The notes: a model not told the origin generated them from the sequence alone. Counted from the stretch's first letter, positions 20,696 to 28,195 are shown. The stretch is DNA of 64,000 bases from Anaerotignum sp. MSJ-24 (GCF_018918145.1 NZ_JAHLPX010000007.1:310001-374000); one strand, 5' to 3'. Made by a program: numbers and translations.

Positions 20696-21328
20696 ATGGA
20701 TACAGCATTGGTGATAAAAGTATTAAAAACAATAATATATGACGTGCTTTCAACACTATATAAGCCTTTCTGGGCAGCATTGTTGCTGTCGTTTATGTTT
20801 ATGTTTTTGTATCAGTATGCAAAGGAACATGGCTGGGGAAAAGAAAACATTGTGCGAAAAGTTTTTCTTACGTGGATAGATTTCTTTAAGGAATCAATTA
20901 TGTTCAGAAAGGTATTTTTGCTGGCATTCTGTACGGCAATGATATTGCTTAAAACCATATTTAACCGCAGCATTTGGATAGATCCGCTTGGAAAGCTTTT
21001 TGAAAACTGGTGGATATATGATAAGTACGGAAGGCTGTCGGTTGAGCCGTTGGAAAATGTCATATTGTTTATGCCGTTTACAATATTGTTATTGTGGACA
21101 TTCGGCGAAAAACTCATCGGAGAGGAGTTAACTCTTAAGAAAATAATCAAGGTTACGGCAAAAATAACCGGCGTATTTTCATTGTCGGTTGAGCTGTTTC
21201 AGCTTATCTTTTTTGTCGGAACATTTCAGCTTTCGGATTTGGTGTACAATATTCTCGGCGGCGTGATAGGCGGAATAATATATTATGCCGGAGTTAAAAT
21301 AAAAGAACGAATGAAAATAAGAAATTGA
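20696..21328 (+). CDS. VanZ-like membrane protein
   Basis: A 210-residue integral membrane protein with about five helices. The VanZ signature is visible in the second half: PLENVILFMPFTILL, then a charged loop, SVELFQLIFFVGTF and DLVYNILGGVIGGIIYY (E..Q.....D..N..G). VanZ proteins are linked to low-level teicoplanin resistance in enterococci, but most members have unknown roles in the envelope. The N-terminal part (first 100 residues) is longer than in minimal VanZ. No glycopeptide resistance genes are near, so a general envelope role is more likely. Confidence 0.75.
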   Translation: MDTALVIKVLKTIIYDVLSTLYKPFWAALLLSFMFMFLYQYAKEHGWGKENIVRKVFLTWIDFFKESIMFRKVFLLAFCTAMILLKTIFNRSIWIDPLGKLFENWWIYDKYGRLSVEPLENVILFMPFTILLLWTFGEKLIGEELTLKKIIKVTAKITGVFSLSVELFQLIFFVGTFQLSDLVYNILGGVIGGIIYYAGVKIKERMKIRN

Positions 21329-21356
21329 CAAGATGGGCGACCGTCTTGTTTTTTTA
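21328..21356 (+). terminator. Terminator after VanZ-like gene
   Basis: A 9-bp stem ACAAGATGG/CCGTCTTGT (one wobble), loop GCGA, then eight T. The stem starts on the last base of the stop codon. Confidence 0.85.
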
Positions 21357-21364
21357 TAAAAAAT

Positions 21365-21393
21365 TTGATTTAATTACAAATGTCTGCTATGCT
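21365..21393 (+). promoter_or_regulatory. Promoter of phosphatase gene
   Basis: TTGATT-N17-TATGCT, about 40 bases before the start at 21432. Confidence 0.5.
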
Positions 21394-21431
21394 TTATAGA
21401 GCGAATAATGAATATGATTAGGAGTTATTAT

Positions 21432-22166
21432 ATGAATGTAAAAAGGTTTAATTTTGGCAGAGCAATCAATTTCAGAGATATGGGCGGCGTTTTCGGCTCG
21501 GAAGGCAAGCTTGTCGCATGGAACAAATTATATAGAAGTGATAAATTTTTCGGAACAACGGACGCAGAGTGGAATATTATGAAGAACAACGGCATTAAGG
21601 TGATAATTGACCTGCGTTCTTATGAAGAGGTTAATGTAAGTGCGGATAATTGTCCGGAGTGTTTTGAATACATACATATGCCGATTGTTGAGGAAAATCT
21701 GTCTTTTAATAATATTTCAAGTCCGGCAATGCAGGCTTTTGCAAAAAGCGTTCCCGAAGGCTACCGAAATATAGTTATATCCCATGGCGAAAATATCGCA
21801 AAGGTAATAAATCTTATTGCCGACAATTTGGAAAAAGGCGGCGTTGTGTTTCATTGCACATCAGGTAAGGACAGAACCGGAATACTCGCCTCGGTTATAT
21901 ACAGACTTCTCGGTGTATCGGTTCAGGACATAGTGGCGGACTATCAGACAAGCTATACATATAATAAAACTATGTCGGATAAATTTATGAACGATTTTCC
22001 GCAGTATCAAAAATATTATGACGTTGTTCTCTCAAGTGCGGAAAATATGTATGAGCTTTTGAAGCTTTATGATGAACTGGACATTGAAAAATACCTTATT
22101 AATAAGGGTGCATCGGCAGAAAAAATAACCAAGCTTAGAAAAGAACTGCTTATAGATTTTGTATAA
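21432..22166 (+). CDS. Tyrosine/serine protein phosphatase (Y_phosphatase3 type)
   Basis: The 244-residue product has the family N-terminus NFRDMGG, a WNKLYRSDKF block, and the catalytic P-loop HCTSGKDRTG (Cys nucleophile, Arg for phosphate). This is the IphP/LipA-like group, which dephosphorylates phosphotyrosine and sometimes phosphoinositides. No signal peptide is present, so it is cytoplasmic. The start at 21432 lies seven bases after GGAG; an ATG eight codons upstream is poorly placed. Single gene; substrate unknown. Confidence 0.85.
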   Translation: MNVKRFNFGRAINFRDMGGVFGSEGKLVAWNKLYRSDKFFGTTDAEWNIMKNNGIKVIIDLRSYEEVNVSADNCPECFEYIHMPIVEENLSFNNISSPAMQAFAKSVPEGYRNIVISHGENIAKVINLIADNLEKGGVVFHCTSGKDRTGILASVIYRLLGVSVQDIVADYQTSYTYNKTMSDKFMNDFPQYQKYYDVVLSSAENMYELLKLYDELDIEKYLINKGASAEKITKLRKELLIDFV

Positions 22167-22183
22167 ATAAATATTATTATTCC

Positions 22184-22209
22184 GAAAATCATTTCTTGAA
22201 ATGATTTTC
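22184..22209. repeat. Perfect 11-bp hairpin after phosphatase gene
   Basis: GAAAATCATTT-CTTG-AAATGATTTTC, a perfect stem with a four-base loop, 18 bases after the stop. It lacks a strong T run but may still end the phosphatase transcript. Confidence 0.6.
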
Positions 22210-22268
22210 ATAAAGTTTAAGTTAATCCTTTTATGAACCGCAAAGTATGCACCCCGAAGAAAAACGGG

Positions 22269-22344
22269 ACGGTCGAAGACCGTTTTGCATAGCAAAATGC
22301 TTTGACCATGATGCGGCTGTCGCAGACAGCTTTGCGAAGCAAAG
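22269..22344. repeat. Tandem pair of double hairpins
   Basis: Two 29-base units 47 bases apart each contain two abutting 6-bp hairpins with 3-base loops. Unit one is ACGGTC-GAA-GACCGT then TTTTGC-ATA-GCAAAA. Unit two is GCTGTC-GCA-GACAGC then CTTTGC-GAA-GCAAAG. Each unit is followed by a TGACCAT spacer. The stems differ between units but remain paired, so the pairing has been preserved while the bases changed. Confidence 0.65.
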
Positions 22345-22562
22345 TTCTGACCATACTAAGGATTGCAGGGTATTGGACAGAGTACTATGGTTTTAAATCT
22401 TTAATTTATTAAATTTACTAATACTTAGTAGTGATTTTTAATTAAAGTGATTACTTCTTTGTATCTGAAAATAACCAAATAAGATAAAATAACTAAAAAA
22501 ATCCGTCTGTTGTATTTCATATTATAAGAATATACAAATCGAAAAAATATATATCTTATTTG

Positions 22563-22650
22563 TTGACAACGGTTGTATATAGAGTTAAAATAAGCACAGT
22601 TGAATTGCAAGGGCGCAAATCTAATTAATAGGTTTGTGCCCTTTATTTTT
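22563..22650 (+). ncRNA. Orphan promoter plus terminator (tiny transcript?)
   Basis: A good promoter (TTGACA 22563-22568, N17, TAAAAT 22586-22591), whose -35 lies within the palindrome GTTGACAAC, is followed only about 20 bases after the predicted start by a strong terminator. That terminator has the stem AAGGGCGCAAA/TTTGTGCCCTT (22609-22643) and a T-rich tail. The transcript would be about 50 bases with no reading frame. It may be a small RNA, or the attenuated leader of a lost gene. Confidence 0.5.
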
Positions 22651-22680
22651 AGCAATTCACTAACGACAAAAGCCATCTAT

Positions 22681-22850
22681 GACATAATTTCTCACTCAAC
22701 CCAATGACATAATTTATTGACATCAAACGAACGACAGATTTTTAAGACAACAGGACAGACAACATGACGACATAATTTTAATGACAGCTCAGTTAATTGC
22801 ATAATTATAACGACAGAATTTTCAGACATAATATTAATTTACATCATGTA
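22681..22850. repeat. Degenerate ~13-nt tandem repeat (GACATAATTT family)
   Basis: GACA-type starts recur at 22681, 22706, 22719, 22733, 22746, 22758, 22769, 22783, 22799, 22812, 22825 and 22840. From 22706 on the mean step is about 13 bases. The best copies read GACATAATTT, GACAGATTTT and GACAGAATTTT. Further looser copies extend to about 22895. The period is not a multiple of three, and no gene covers it. Confidence 0.6.
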
Positions 22851-22912
22851 TGCACCTAGATGACATCAAAGTTTATTCACATAATTTTTTTCTACATATT
22901 TAATATCGCTGA

Positions 22913-23058
22913 TAAAAGCATATGGAGCTTATTGATACTGCCAAATATATTTTAAGCAAAATGGTTTTTCTCCTAAATTATTAAACACATTTTCCGTATG
23001 CTTTTATATTTTTTGAATCCTAAATTCGGTATCACTGTTTTGTGATACCGAATTTTTT
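22913..23058 (+). ncRNA. Possible structured transcript with strong terminator
   Basis: A 14-bp inverted repeat (TAAAAGCATATGGA at 22913-22926 with TCCGTATGCTTTTA at 22993-23006, one wobble) is followed by a 13-bp terminator stem (AATTCGGTATCAC/GTGATACCGAATT, 23023-23054) and a T run. There is no reading frame in it. The terminator implies that something is transcribed here; a promoter was not clear. Confidence 0.4.
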
Positions 23059-23069
23059 CGTTTTTTGAC

Positions 23070-23294
23070 TTTTTATGCGCAATTAAGGTAGATTATAGCA
23101 TTGTTGATAAGGATTCGGAGAATTGTTCTTATAAGATTGAATATAAAAACGGTGATAAGTGGGATAAATTAATTGATCGTAGTAAGGAAGTAACCTTTGT
23201 ACCTGTAAAATTTGTGGCAGACGAGCTCGGCGCAGAAACAAGCTGGGACGATGCAACAAAGACAGTTACAATAACAAAAGCTGTTGCAGAATAA
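23070..23294 (+). pseudogene. Remnant of a copper-amine-oxidase-N (stalk) domain protein
   Basis: The frame has no start codon or ribosome site but ends in a recognisable stalk-domain tail: VTFVPVKFVADELG, ETSWDDATKTVTI, then TKAVAE and stop. That ending (FVPxRFxAExLG ... WDxxTxTVTI) is typical of Cu_amine_oxidN1 repeats found at the end of secreted Clostridia proteins. Only about 70 codons remain, directly after a terminator hairpin, so the rest of the gene has been lost. Confidence 0.6.
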
Positions 23295-23314
23295 TTAAAT
23301 AATTAAGCTATAAT

Positions 23315-23363
23315 AGAGCTGTTGCAAAATCGGAATATCCGACAGAGCGGCAGCTCTGTTTTT
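23315..23363 (+). terminator. Terminator after gene remnant
   Basis: The stem AGAGCTGTTGC/GCGGCAGCTCT (with wobbles) encloses a second small hairpin (TCGG/CCGA) and is followed by GTTTTT. Confidence 0.65.
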
Positions 23364-23379
23364 GCGTGATAATATTGAA

Positions 23380-23394
23380 TATTGGTGACCAATA
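23380..23394. promoter_or_regulatory. Palindromic operator candidate before HipA-type locus
   Basis: A perfect 7-bp inverted repeat around one base, TATTGGT-G-ACCAATA, lies 30 bases before the first gene of the AbrB/HipA-type pair. Toxin-antitoxin operons are usually repressed by their own antitoxin through such sites. Confidence 0.5.
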
Positions 23395-23423
23395 ATATAT
23401 AATTATTGATGAGGTGATTTCTT

Positions 23424-23969
23424 GTGGAAGAAAGAACAATAAAAGTGCAGATAAATAAAGCCGGCGGAAATGCAGGAAGAAATTCAAAAAACTATCGTGT
23501 TTCGATACCGTCCGCATGGATTAATGAGCTCGGACTGAACGAAAATAATCGAGATTTGGTACTTCAGTTTGACGGCGAAAGCATCAGCATAAGAAAGCCT
23601 TTGAGCAATGATTATACAGCATTTAGAAATACGGCAATCAAAATGAAACACAAAACGGTAACATTGTTTTTTTATAATAGACAAACTCTTTGCAGTAAAA
23701 TATGTGCGGATTATTCAGCTAAGGAAGTGCGTGTCGAAAATCTTACAGATGATATTTGGCATAGAGCCTTTGGTGTTAATTTGTTACCTTCATGGAACGA
23801 TTATGAGGAATTTTTGAAAAGCAGATGTATTCCGAAAGAGCGTGACGGAATAAAATTTTATCTGAAAGAGCTTGGACTTTATGAATACGATACATTGGAA
23901 ATAATCAAAAAGACAAATGGAAGAATAGCAGAGGACGAAGGCTGGCTTGCGTTAACGGAGGATTGTTGA
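23424..23969 (+). CDS. AbrB-like antitoxin fused to a HipS-like domain
   Basis: The 181-residue product begins with a GTG at 23424 after GAGGTG. Residues about 1-58 resemble a SpoVT/AbrB (MazE-type) DNA-binding fold (NYRVSIPSAWINELGL ... DGESISIRKP). The C-terminal third, with CIPKERDGIKFYLKELGL and KKTNGRIAEDEGWLAL, follows the layout of the small N-terminal subdomain that precedes the kinase in single-chain Clostridia HipA-like proteins (RSIPASRxGI ... LxLSDxYWI). The gene therefore looks like an AbrB antitoxin fused to a HipS-like piece. It abuts the kinase gene with no gap (stop TGA, then ATG), and a palindrome upstream could be its operator. The AbrB call is fairly safe; the HipS-like reading is inference. 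Confidence 0.65.
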   Translation: MEERTIKVQINKAGGNAGRNSKNYRVSIPSAWINELGLNENNRDLVLQFDGESISIRKPLSNDYTAFRNTAIKMKHKTVTLFFYNRQTLCSKICADYSAKEVRVENLTDDIWHRAFGVNLLPSWNDYEEFLKSRCIPKERDGIKFYLKELGLYEYDTLEIIKKTNGRIAEDEGWLALTEDC

Positions 23970-24785
23970 ATGACGATAAAGCTTGTTACGGATAAAAAAA
24001 TAGCAGAAACATCATCTAAGGGAAACCAGGAAAAGTGGTTTGACAGTGAAGAAAACGTATGGTATAAGCTTGATCTTTTCGGATATGAGGCTTTGGCGGA
24101 AACAGTTGTTTCTAAGCTTTTGAAATTAAGTAATATAGAGGAAAACGGCATAAAAATAACCGATTATGATATGACAAAGGTTATGGTTCATAAAATAGAA
24201 CGAACGGCATGTGTCAGTAAAAATTTTTTGAAGGACGGAGAAGAAATTATAACAATAGCGGCATTGCTGAGAAAGGGCATAGGCTCGGAATATATTAGGA
24301 ATATCGAAAAACAATCGAGCCTTCAGAAGAAAATAGACTATATTGTAACTAATGTTGAGAAGCTGACCGGATTGGATGGCTTTGGTGAATATCTTACTCT
24401 GCTGTTTGAAACAGATATGTTGTTTTTGAATGATGACAGGCATTTGAATAATATTGCGGTCATAAGAAAGGAAAATAAATTTGATTATTGTCCGCTGTTT
24501 GATTACGGAGCAGGCCTGCTTTCGAATATCAGAGATTATCCGCTTGATATAGAGGCAAAAGGCATGATAAAGAATGTTGTTGCTCGCCCGTTTAATTGCA
24601 ATTTTGTAAGGCAGATGAATGCTGCCGAAAAGCTATACGGCAGGCAGTTTGAGCCGGACTTTACAAATGATGATGTTGAAAAATCACTGGAGAATGTTGA
24701 TGAATATTATTCGGAAAGATATGCCTCGGACTTTAAAGACAGAATTAAGGTGTGTATAAAGACGCAAAGAAATAAGTACAGGTGA
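23970..24785 (+). CDS. HipA/HipT-like serine/threonine kinase (toxin candidate)
   Basis: The 271-residue protein is a short HipA-type kinase lacking the N-terminal subdomain of classical HipA (about 440 residues). Key parts are in order: a glycine/serine loop SSKGNQEKW (residues 15-23), the ATP-lysine in WYKLD (K33), the catalytic loop NDDRHLNN (D156, R157, H158, N161) and the metal-binding Asp in PLFDYGAG (D178). All catalytic residues are present, so it should be active. Known HipA and HipT kinases inactivate aminoacyl-tRNA synthetases by phosphorylation and cause dormancy; the target here is unknown. It is co-transcribed with the AbrB-like gene immediately upstream and followed by a terminator. 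Confidence 0.75.
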   Translation: MTIKLVTDKKIAETSSKGNQEKWFDSEENVWYKLDLFGYEALAETVVSKLLKLSNIEENGIKITDYDMTKVMVHKIERTACVSKNFLKDGEEIITIAALLRKGIGSEYIRNIEKQSSLQKKIDYIVTNVEKLTGLDGFGEYLTLLFETDMLFLNDDRHLNNIAVIRKENKFDYCPLFDYGAGLLSNIRDYPLDIEAKGMIKNVVARPFNCNFVRQMNAAEKLYGRQFEPDFTNDDVEKSLENVDEYYSERYASDFKDRIKVCIKTQRNKYR

Positions 24786-24794
24786 TTGAAAAGA

Positions 24795-24825
24795 CGTTCA
24801 CCGTAAGTTAGTGAACGCCTTTAAA
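24795..24825 (+). terminator. Terminator after HipA-type kinase
   Basis: A 7-bp stem CGTTCAC/GTGAACG with a nine-base loop and a short T tail. Confidence 0.5.
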
Positions 24826-24870
24826 AAGATATTTAGGATGGTTGGTCCATTAGTAGATAAAATAATAAAA

Positions 24871-25767
24871 TTATTTTATAACTGTAATCGCATTATGCAT
24901 ATTTTTTATAACAGCCTTTTCGACGCCTTTGGAAAATTCGCCGTCAAGTGTCCAGTCAACACCGTCTGAAAGCTCAATTTCTATTGTTTCGGCAGAAATA
25001 AGCTGAATTATCGGCTCGCAGTTATATTGCTGCATTGTGAGTGCCCATGCAAGCTGGCTGAGTTCGGCAGGAGTTTTCGGATTCTTGATAAGCATTACCT
25101 CAAGAAGACCGTCGCTCATATTGACCTGTTCGGGGCTTAACGAAAGAACGCCGGCAACGGAAAGTGAGTTGCTGACTGCCGCAAACATATAATCATCTTC
25201 GTAAACCTCTCCGTCTGCTGTTATTTTCGCATGAACGGGCTTTAATACAGGCAGTTCTTTTATGCTTTCGACAACATAAGCGAGATGACCGAGTGTGTTC
25301 TTGAGCGTCTGCGGTGTATCATAGGAGCTTTTTGTGAAAGCACCGAAGGACGCTACATAGCAGAAATATTTGTCGTTATACGCACCGATGTCGTATATAT
25401 GCGGTGTTCCGTTTAAAATATCTCTTGCCGCCTGCATAACATTTTTGGATATGTTAAGACTGCTGGCAAAATCGTTTGTACTGCCGGAAGGAATGTAACC
25501 GATCGGTATGCTAAGACCAGCATCGGCAAGACCGGTTATTACCTCGTTCAATGTGCCGTCGCCGCCGATACATACGATAAGCTCAAATTCCGAGCCGTAG
25601 TTCTTCGTATATTCGGTTGCATCGCCGGAGCTTTGGGTTATGTGCAGAGTGCAGTCCCAACCGGAGGCGGTAAAAAGAGAAACTATATTGATTATGTGTC
25701 TGTTTGCTTTTTTCTGACCTGAATACGGATTCAGTATAATAAGCATTTTCTTTCGTTGCTCATTCAT
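24871..25767 (-). CDS. Diacylglycerol/lipid kinase family protein (YegS/DgkB type)
   Basis: The 298-residue cytosolic protein has the family's opening LIILNPYSGQKKA, the nucleotide-binding IGGDGTLNEVI (around residues 67-77), PSGSTNDFA, and a C-terminal LDGEFSKG block (usual LDGE). In Gram-positive bacteria this fold (DgkB) phosphorylates diacylglycerol to recycle lipid produced by lipoteichoic acid synthesis; related members act on other lipids or sphingoid bases. The start at 25767 follows AGGGG. Single gene. The family is clear; the lipid substrate is not. Confidence 0.85.
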   Translation of the reverse strand: MNEQRKKMLIILNPYSGQKKANRHIINIVSLFTASGWDCTLHITQSSGDATEYTKNYGSEFELIVCIGGDGTLNEVITGLADAGLSIPIGYIPSGSTNDFASSLNISKNVMQAARDILNGTPHIYDIGAYNDKYFCYVASFGAFTKSSYDTPQTLKNTLGHLAYVVESIKELPVLKPVHAKITADGEVYEDDYMFAAVSNSLSVAGVLSLSPEQVNMSDGLLEVMLIKNPKTPAELSQLAWALTMQQYNCEPIIQLISAETIEIELSDGVDWTLDGEFSKGVEKAVIKNMHNAITVIK

Positions 25768-25898
25768 ATATCTATACCCCTAAAATAAAAAATGTAAATT
25801 TTACATAGATTATATAAAAATATTACAGAATATTATAATATGACTGCAGATATTTTTCAACTTACATTTAAGTTAATATGTAAAAATATTCATTAAAG

Positions 25899-26224
25899 TA
25901 TACTTTATTGCCAAACCCTATGAACCTTTAAAAAGGTTCAATCTAAACTTTGATAAACTACATTCTGACGAATGTAGTTTGGGGAAAATTTAAAATCAAA
26001 CATCTCAATTTGAACATACTTAAAGTATAAAAACCGTTAAAAATCGAGCAGCATTCCTGCGAGATTTAGGTTTTTCAGTAACTTATGCGTGTCCGGAAAG
26101 GAGGGTGTGCGAGGGAGGACAGGCGGACCTCGCAATTTAAGCGCGTCCTCCCTCGCATCATTCACCTGCGACTTGTTAAGCTGCAAAATAATTTTGTTAA
26201 ATTGCCGATTTGCAATAAAGTATA
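25899..26224. mobile_element. 326-bp element bounded by 13-bp inverted repeats (MITE-like or structured RNA)
   Basis: The ends are perfect inverted copies: TATACTTTATTGC at 25899-25911 and GCAATAAAGTATA at 26212-26224. Inside are the hairpins GAACCTT/AAGGTTC (near 25920) and AAACTACATT/AATGTAGTTT (near 25960), and a GC-rich 13-bp stem TGCGAGGGAGGAC/GTCCTCCCTCGCA (26108-26157) whose base composition contrasts with the AT-rich surroundings. No reading frame is present. It could be a miniature inverted-repeat transposable element or a structured RNA. It fills most of the 538-base gap between two divergent genes. Confidence 0.5.
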
Positions 26225-26305
26225 TTTACATGATGTCCCATGAAAAAGTTATATAAACAGTGAGTTTTGAATAATTTAATACTAAAAAAGCTTTGGGAGA
26301 ATATA

Positions 26306-27487
26306 ATGAAAAAACTGTTTTCGGTTTTAACCGCTGTTTTACTTGTGTTCGGTATGTCCGTAGGGGCTTACGGCGAAGATTATTCCAATATAACCGACCT
26401 CGGCTTAAGCGCACAGAGTGTTATATTGGTTGAGGCATCAAGCGGTTCGGTGCTTTATGAAAATAACAGTGATGAAAAGCTTCCTCCGGCAAGCATAACG
26501 AAGGTAATGACGCTTTTGCTGATTTATGAGGCTGTGCGTGACGAAAAAATTAATTGGAACGATAATGTAACGGTGAGTGCTCATGCGGCATCTATGGGCG
26601 GCTCACAGGTGTTTTTGGAGGAAGGCGAAACACAGACTGTGGCAGATATGACAAAATGTATAGCAATAGCCTCGGCAAATGACGCGGCTGTCGCAATGGC
26701 AGAATACATAGGCGGCAGTGAGGACGGCTTTGTACAGCAGATGAACGAAAGGGCAAAACAGCTCGGCATGAATAATACTACCTTCAAAAATGCCTGTGGT
26801 CTTGATACGGACGGACATTTGACAACGGCAAGGGATATATCGATAATGTCAAGAGAGCTGATTTATAATTTCCCCGAAATAACACAATACACAACCACAT
26901 GGCAGGACACAATAACTCATAAAACACGAAGAGGTGAAAGTGAGTTTGGTCTGACCAACACAAATAAGCTTGTAAAATGGTATAACGGTGCGACAGGACT
27001 TAAAACCGGAAGCACCGGAAAGGCTAAATACTGTCTTTCGGCAACGGCAGAAAAAAACGGAATGCAGCTTATTGCCGTTATTATGTCGGCACCGGATAAT
27101 AAAGCAAGATTCAGTGAAGCGATAAAGCTTTTGGATTACGGCTATGCAAACTATGCAGTGGTTAAGGGTGCGGCTAAGGACGATGTTGTCGGAGAAATTC
27201 CCGTAGCTAAGGGTGAGCATGAAACGGCTGTGCTTAAAATGGGTGCGGATATAACCGCATTGATGAAAAAAGGCGGCAGTGAACCGATTATTACATACGA
27301 AATACCGGAAAGTATTTCCGCACCTGTGGAGGAAAATCAGAAGGTTGGAGAGGCTATGTATACCGTAGACGGAAAAGAAACGGCAAGAGCGGATATTGTG
27401 TCAGCCGAGGCTGTGGAAAGAGCCGGATTTGATACTGTGGCAAGACGGCTTATGCACAGATGGGTAAGATATTCGATTATGGATTGA
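26306..27487 (+). CDS. D-alanyl-D-alanine carboxypeptidase (S11)
   Basis: A 393-residue penicillin-binding protein trims the terminal D-Ala of peptidoglycan stem peptides. A signal peptide (about 1-23) leads to the S11 domain with all three active-site motifs: SITK at 63-66 (nucleophile Ser63), SAN at 123-125 and KTG at 233-235. After about residue 280 comes the PBP5-like C-terminal beta domain, and the end (RRLMHRWVRYSI) could form a membrane-associating amphipathic helix as in DacA/DacF. The ATG at 26306 follows GGGAGA. A second homologue lies 2 kb downstream, flanking scpAB. Confidence 0.92.
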   Translation: MKKLFSVLTAVLLVFGMSVGAYGEDYSNITDLGLSAQSVILVEASSGSVLYENNSDEKLPPASITKVMTLLLIYEAVRDEKINWNDNVTVSAHAASMGGSQVFLEEGETQTVADMTKCIAIASANDAAVAMAEYIGGSEDGFVQQMNERAKQLGMNNTTFKNACGLDTDGHLTTARDISIMSRELIYNFPEITQYTTTWQDTITHKTRRGESEFGLTNTNKLVKWYNGATGLKTGSTGKAKYCLSATAEKNGMQLIAVIMSAPDNKARFSEAIKLLDYGYANYAVVKGAAKDDVVGEIPVAKGEHETAVLKMGADITALMKKGGSEPIITYEIPESISAPVEENQKVGEAMYTVDGKETARADIVSAEAVERAGFDTVARRLMHRWVRYSIMD

Positions 27488-27529
27488 AATAATTAGTATG
27501 AAACAGAAGAGTACCGCCTGTATCTTTAC

Positions 27530-27558
27530 TTGACAGGTAATATCTGATAAAATATAGT
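27530..27558 (+). promoter_or_regulatory. Promoter of M50-like / scpAB operon
   Basis: TTGACA-N17-TATAGT, about 30 bases before the M50-like gene. It probably drives the M50-like gene, scpA and scpB, and perhaps the genes after them. Confidence 0.75.
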
Positions 27559-27589
27559 TTTATAAAGCACAAAGGAGGAATATTTCGGA

Positions 27590-28183
27590 ATGATTAATTT
27601 GCTTGCAATTTTGCTCGGCATACCTGCAATAATGGTTGCCACGACTATACATGAATTTACAAGAGCCGCTGTTTCAACGGCACTCGGAGATAAAATACCG
27701 AAGGAGGAAGGCAGACTTACGCTTAATCCGATAAAGCATTTTGAGCCGATAGGATTGATAATAATGCTTGCCTGCGGCTTTGGCTGGGGAAAGCCGGTCA
27801 ATACAAGCTCACTTTATTATAAAAACAGAAAACAGGGTGTTCTGCTTACAGCTATACTGCCTACTGTGGCTAATCTTGTGCTTGCGATTGTTGCATTGAT
27901 TATAGCAAAGCTTGTCGGCAATGTAGGTGTATTAGCCTTGTTCTTTACAAGAATAGCATATTTCAGCTGCTGTCTTGTTATCTACAATCTTATTCCCGTA
28001 TCGCCTATGGACTGCCTTAAGGTGCTTTCCGTTGTGCTTCCGGCGAATACTTATTTTAAATTTGTTCAGTATGAAAAAATAATACAGATGGCATTTTTGT
28101 TCGTGCTTTTCCTTGGACTCGGAAATGTAATAAGCGGCATTGCAGGCGGTCTTTATTACCTTATTGCGGCCTTTATGTATTAA
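27590..28183 (+). CDS. Degenerate site-2 protease homologue (M50)
   Basis: The 197-residue membrane protein matches the short YwhC-like M50 family in layout: an N-terminal helix with the zinc motif, GRLTLNPIKHFEPIGLI, CGFGWGKPVNTSSLYY, and a late motif NLIPVSPMDCLKVL. The catalytic motif HExxH reads HEFTR (H21, E22, R25), so one zinc-binding His is Arg. The later motifs also deviate: HxDPxG is HFEPIG, and PxDG is PMDC. Either this is an inactive pseudoprotease or it binds metal differently. Position before scpAB is common for the active paralogue in Clostridia. The ribosome site AGGAGG is good. Confidence 0.75.
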   Translation: MINLLAILLGIPAIMVATTIHEFTRAAVSTALGDKIPKEEGRLTLNPIKHFEPIGLIIMLACGFGWGKPVNTSSLYYKNRKQGVLLTAILPTVANLVLAIVALIIAKLVGNVGVLALFFTRIAYFSCCLVIYNLIPVSPMDCLKVLSVVLPANTYFKFVQYEKIIQMAFLFVLFLGLGNVISGIAGGLYYLIAAFMY

Positions 28184-28195
28184 GGAGGAAAATAC

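Noticed and set aside
22681-22895. CRISPR-like look of the GACATAATTT array
   Set aside because: Copies are too short (about 10 bases), too degenerate and too close (13 bases) for CRISPR, there are no uniform spacers and no cas genes.
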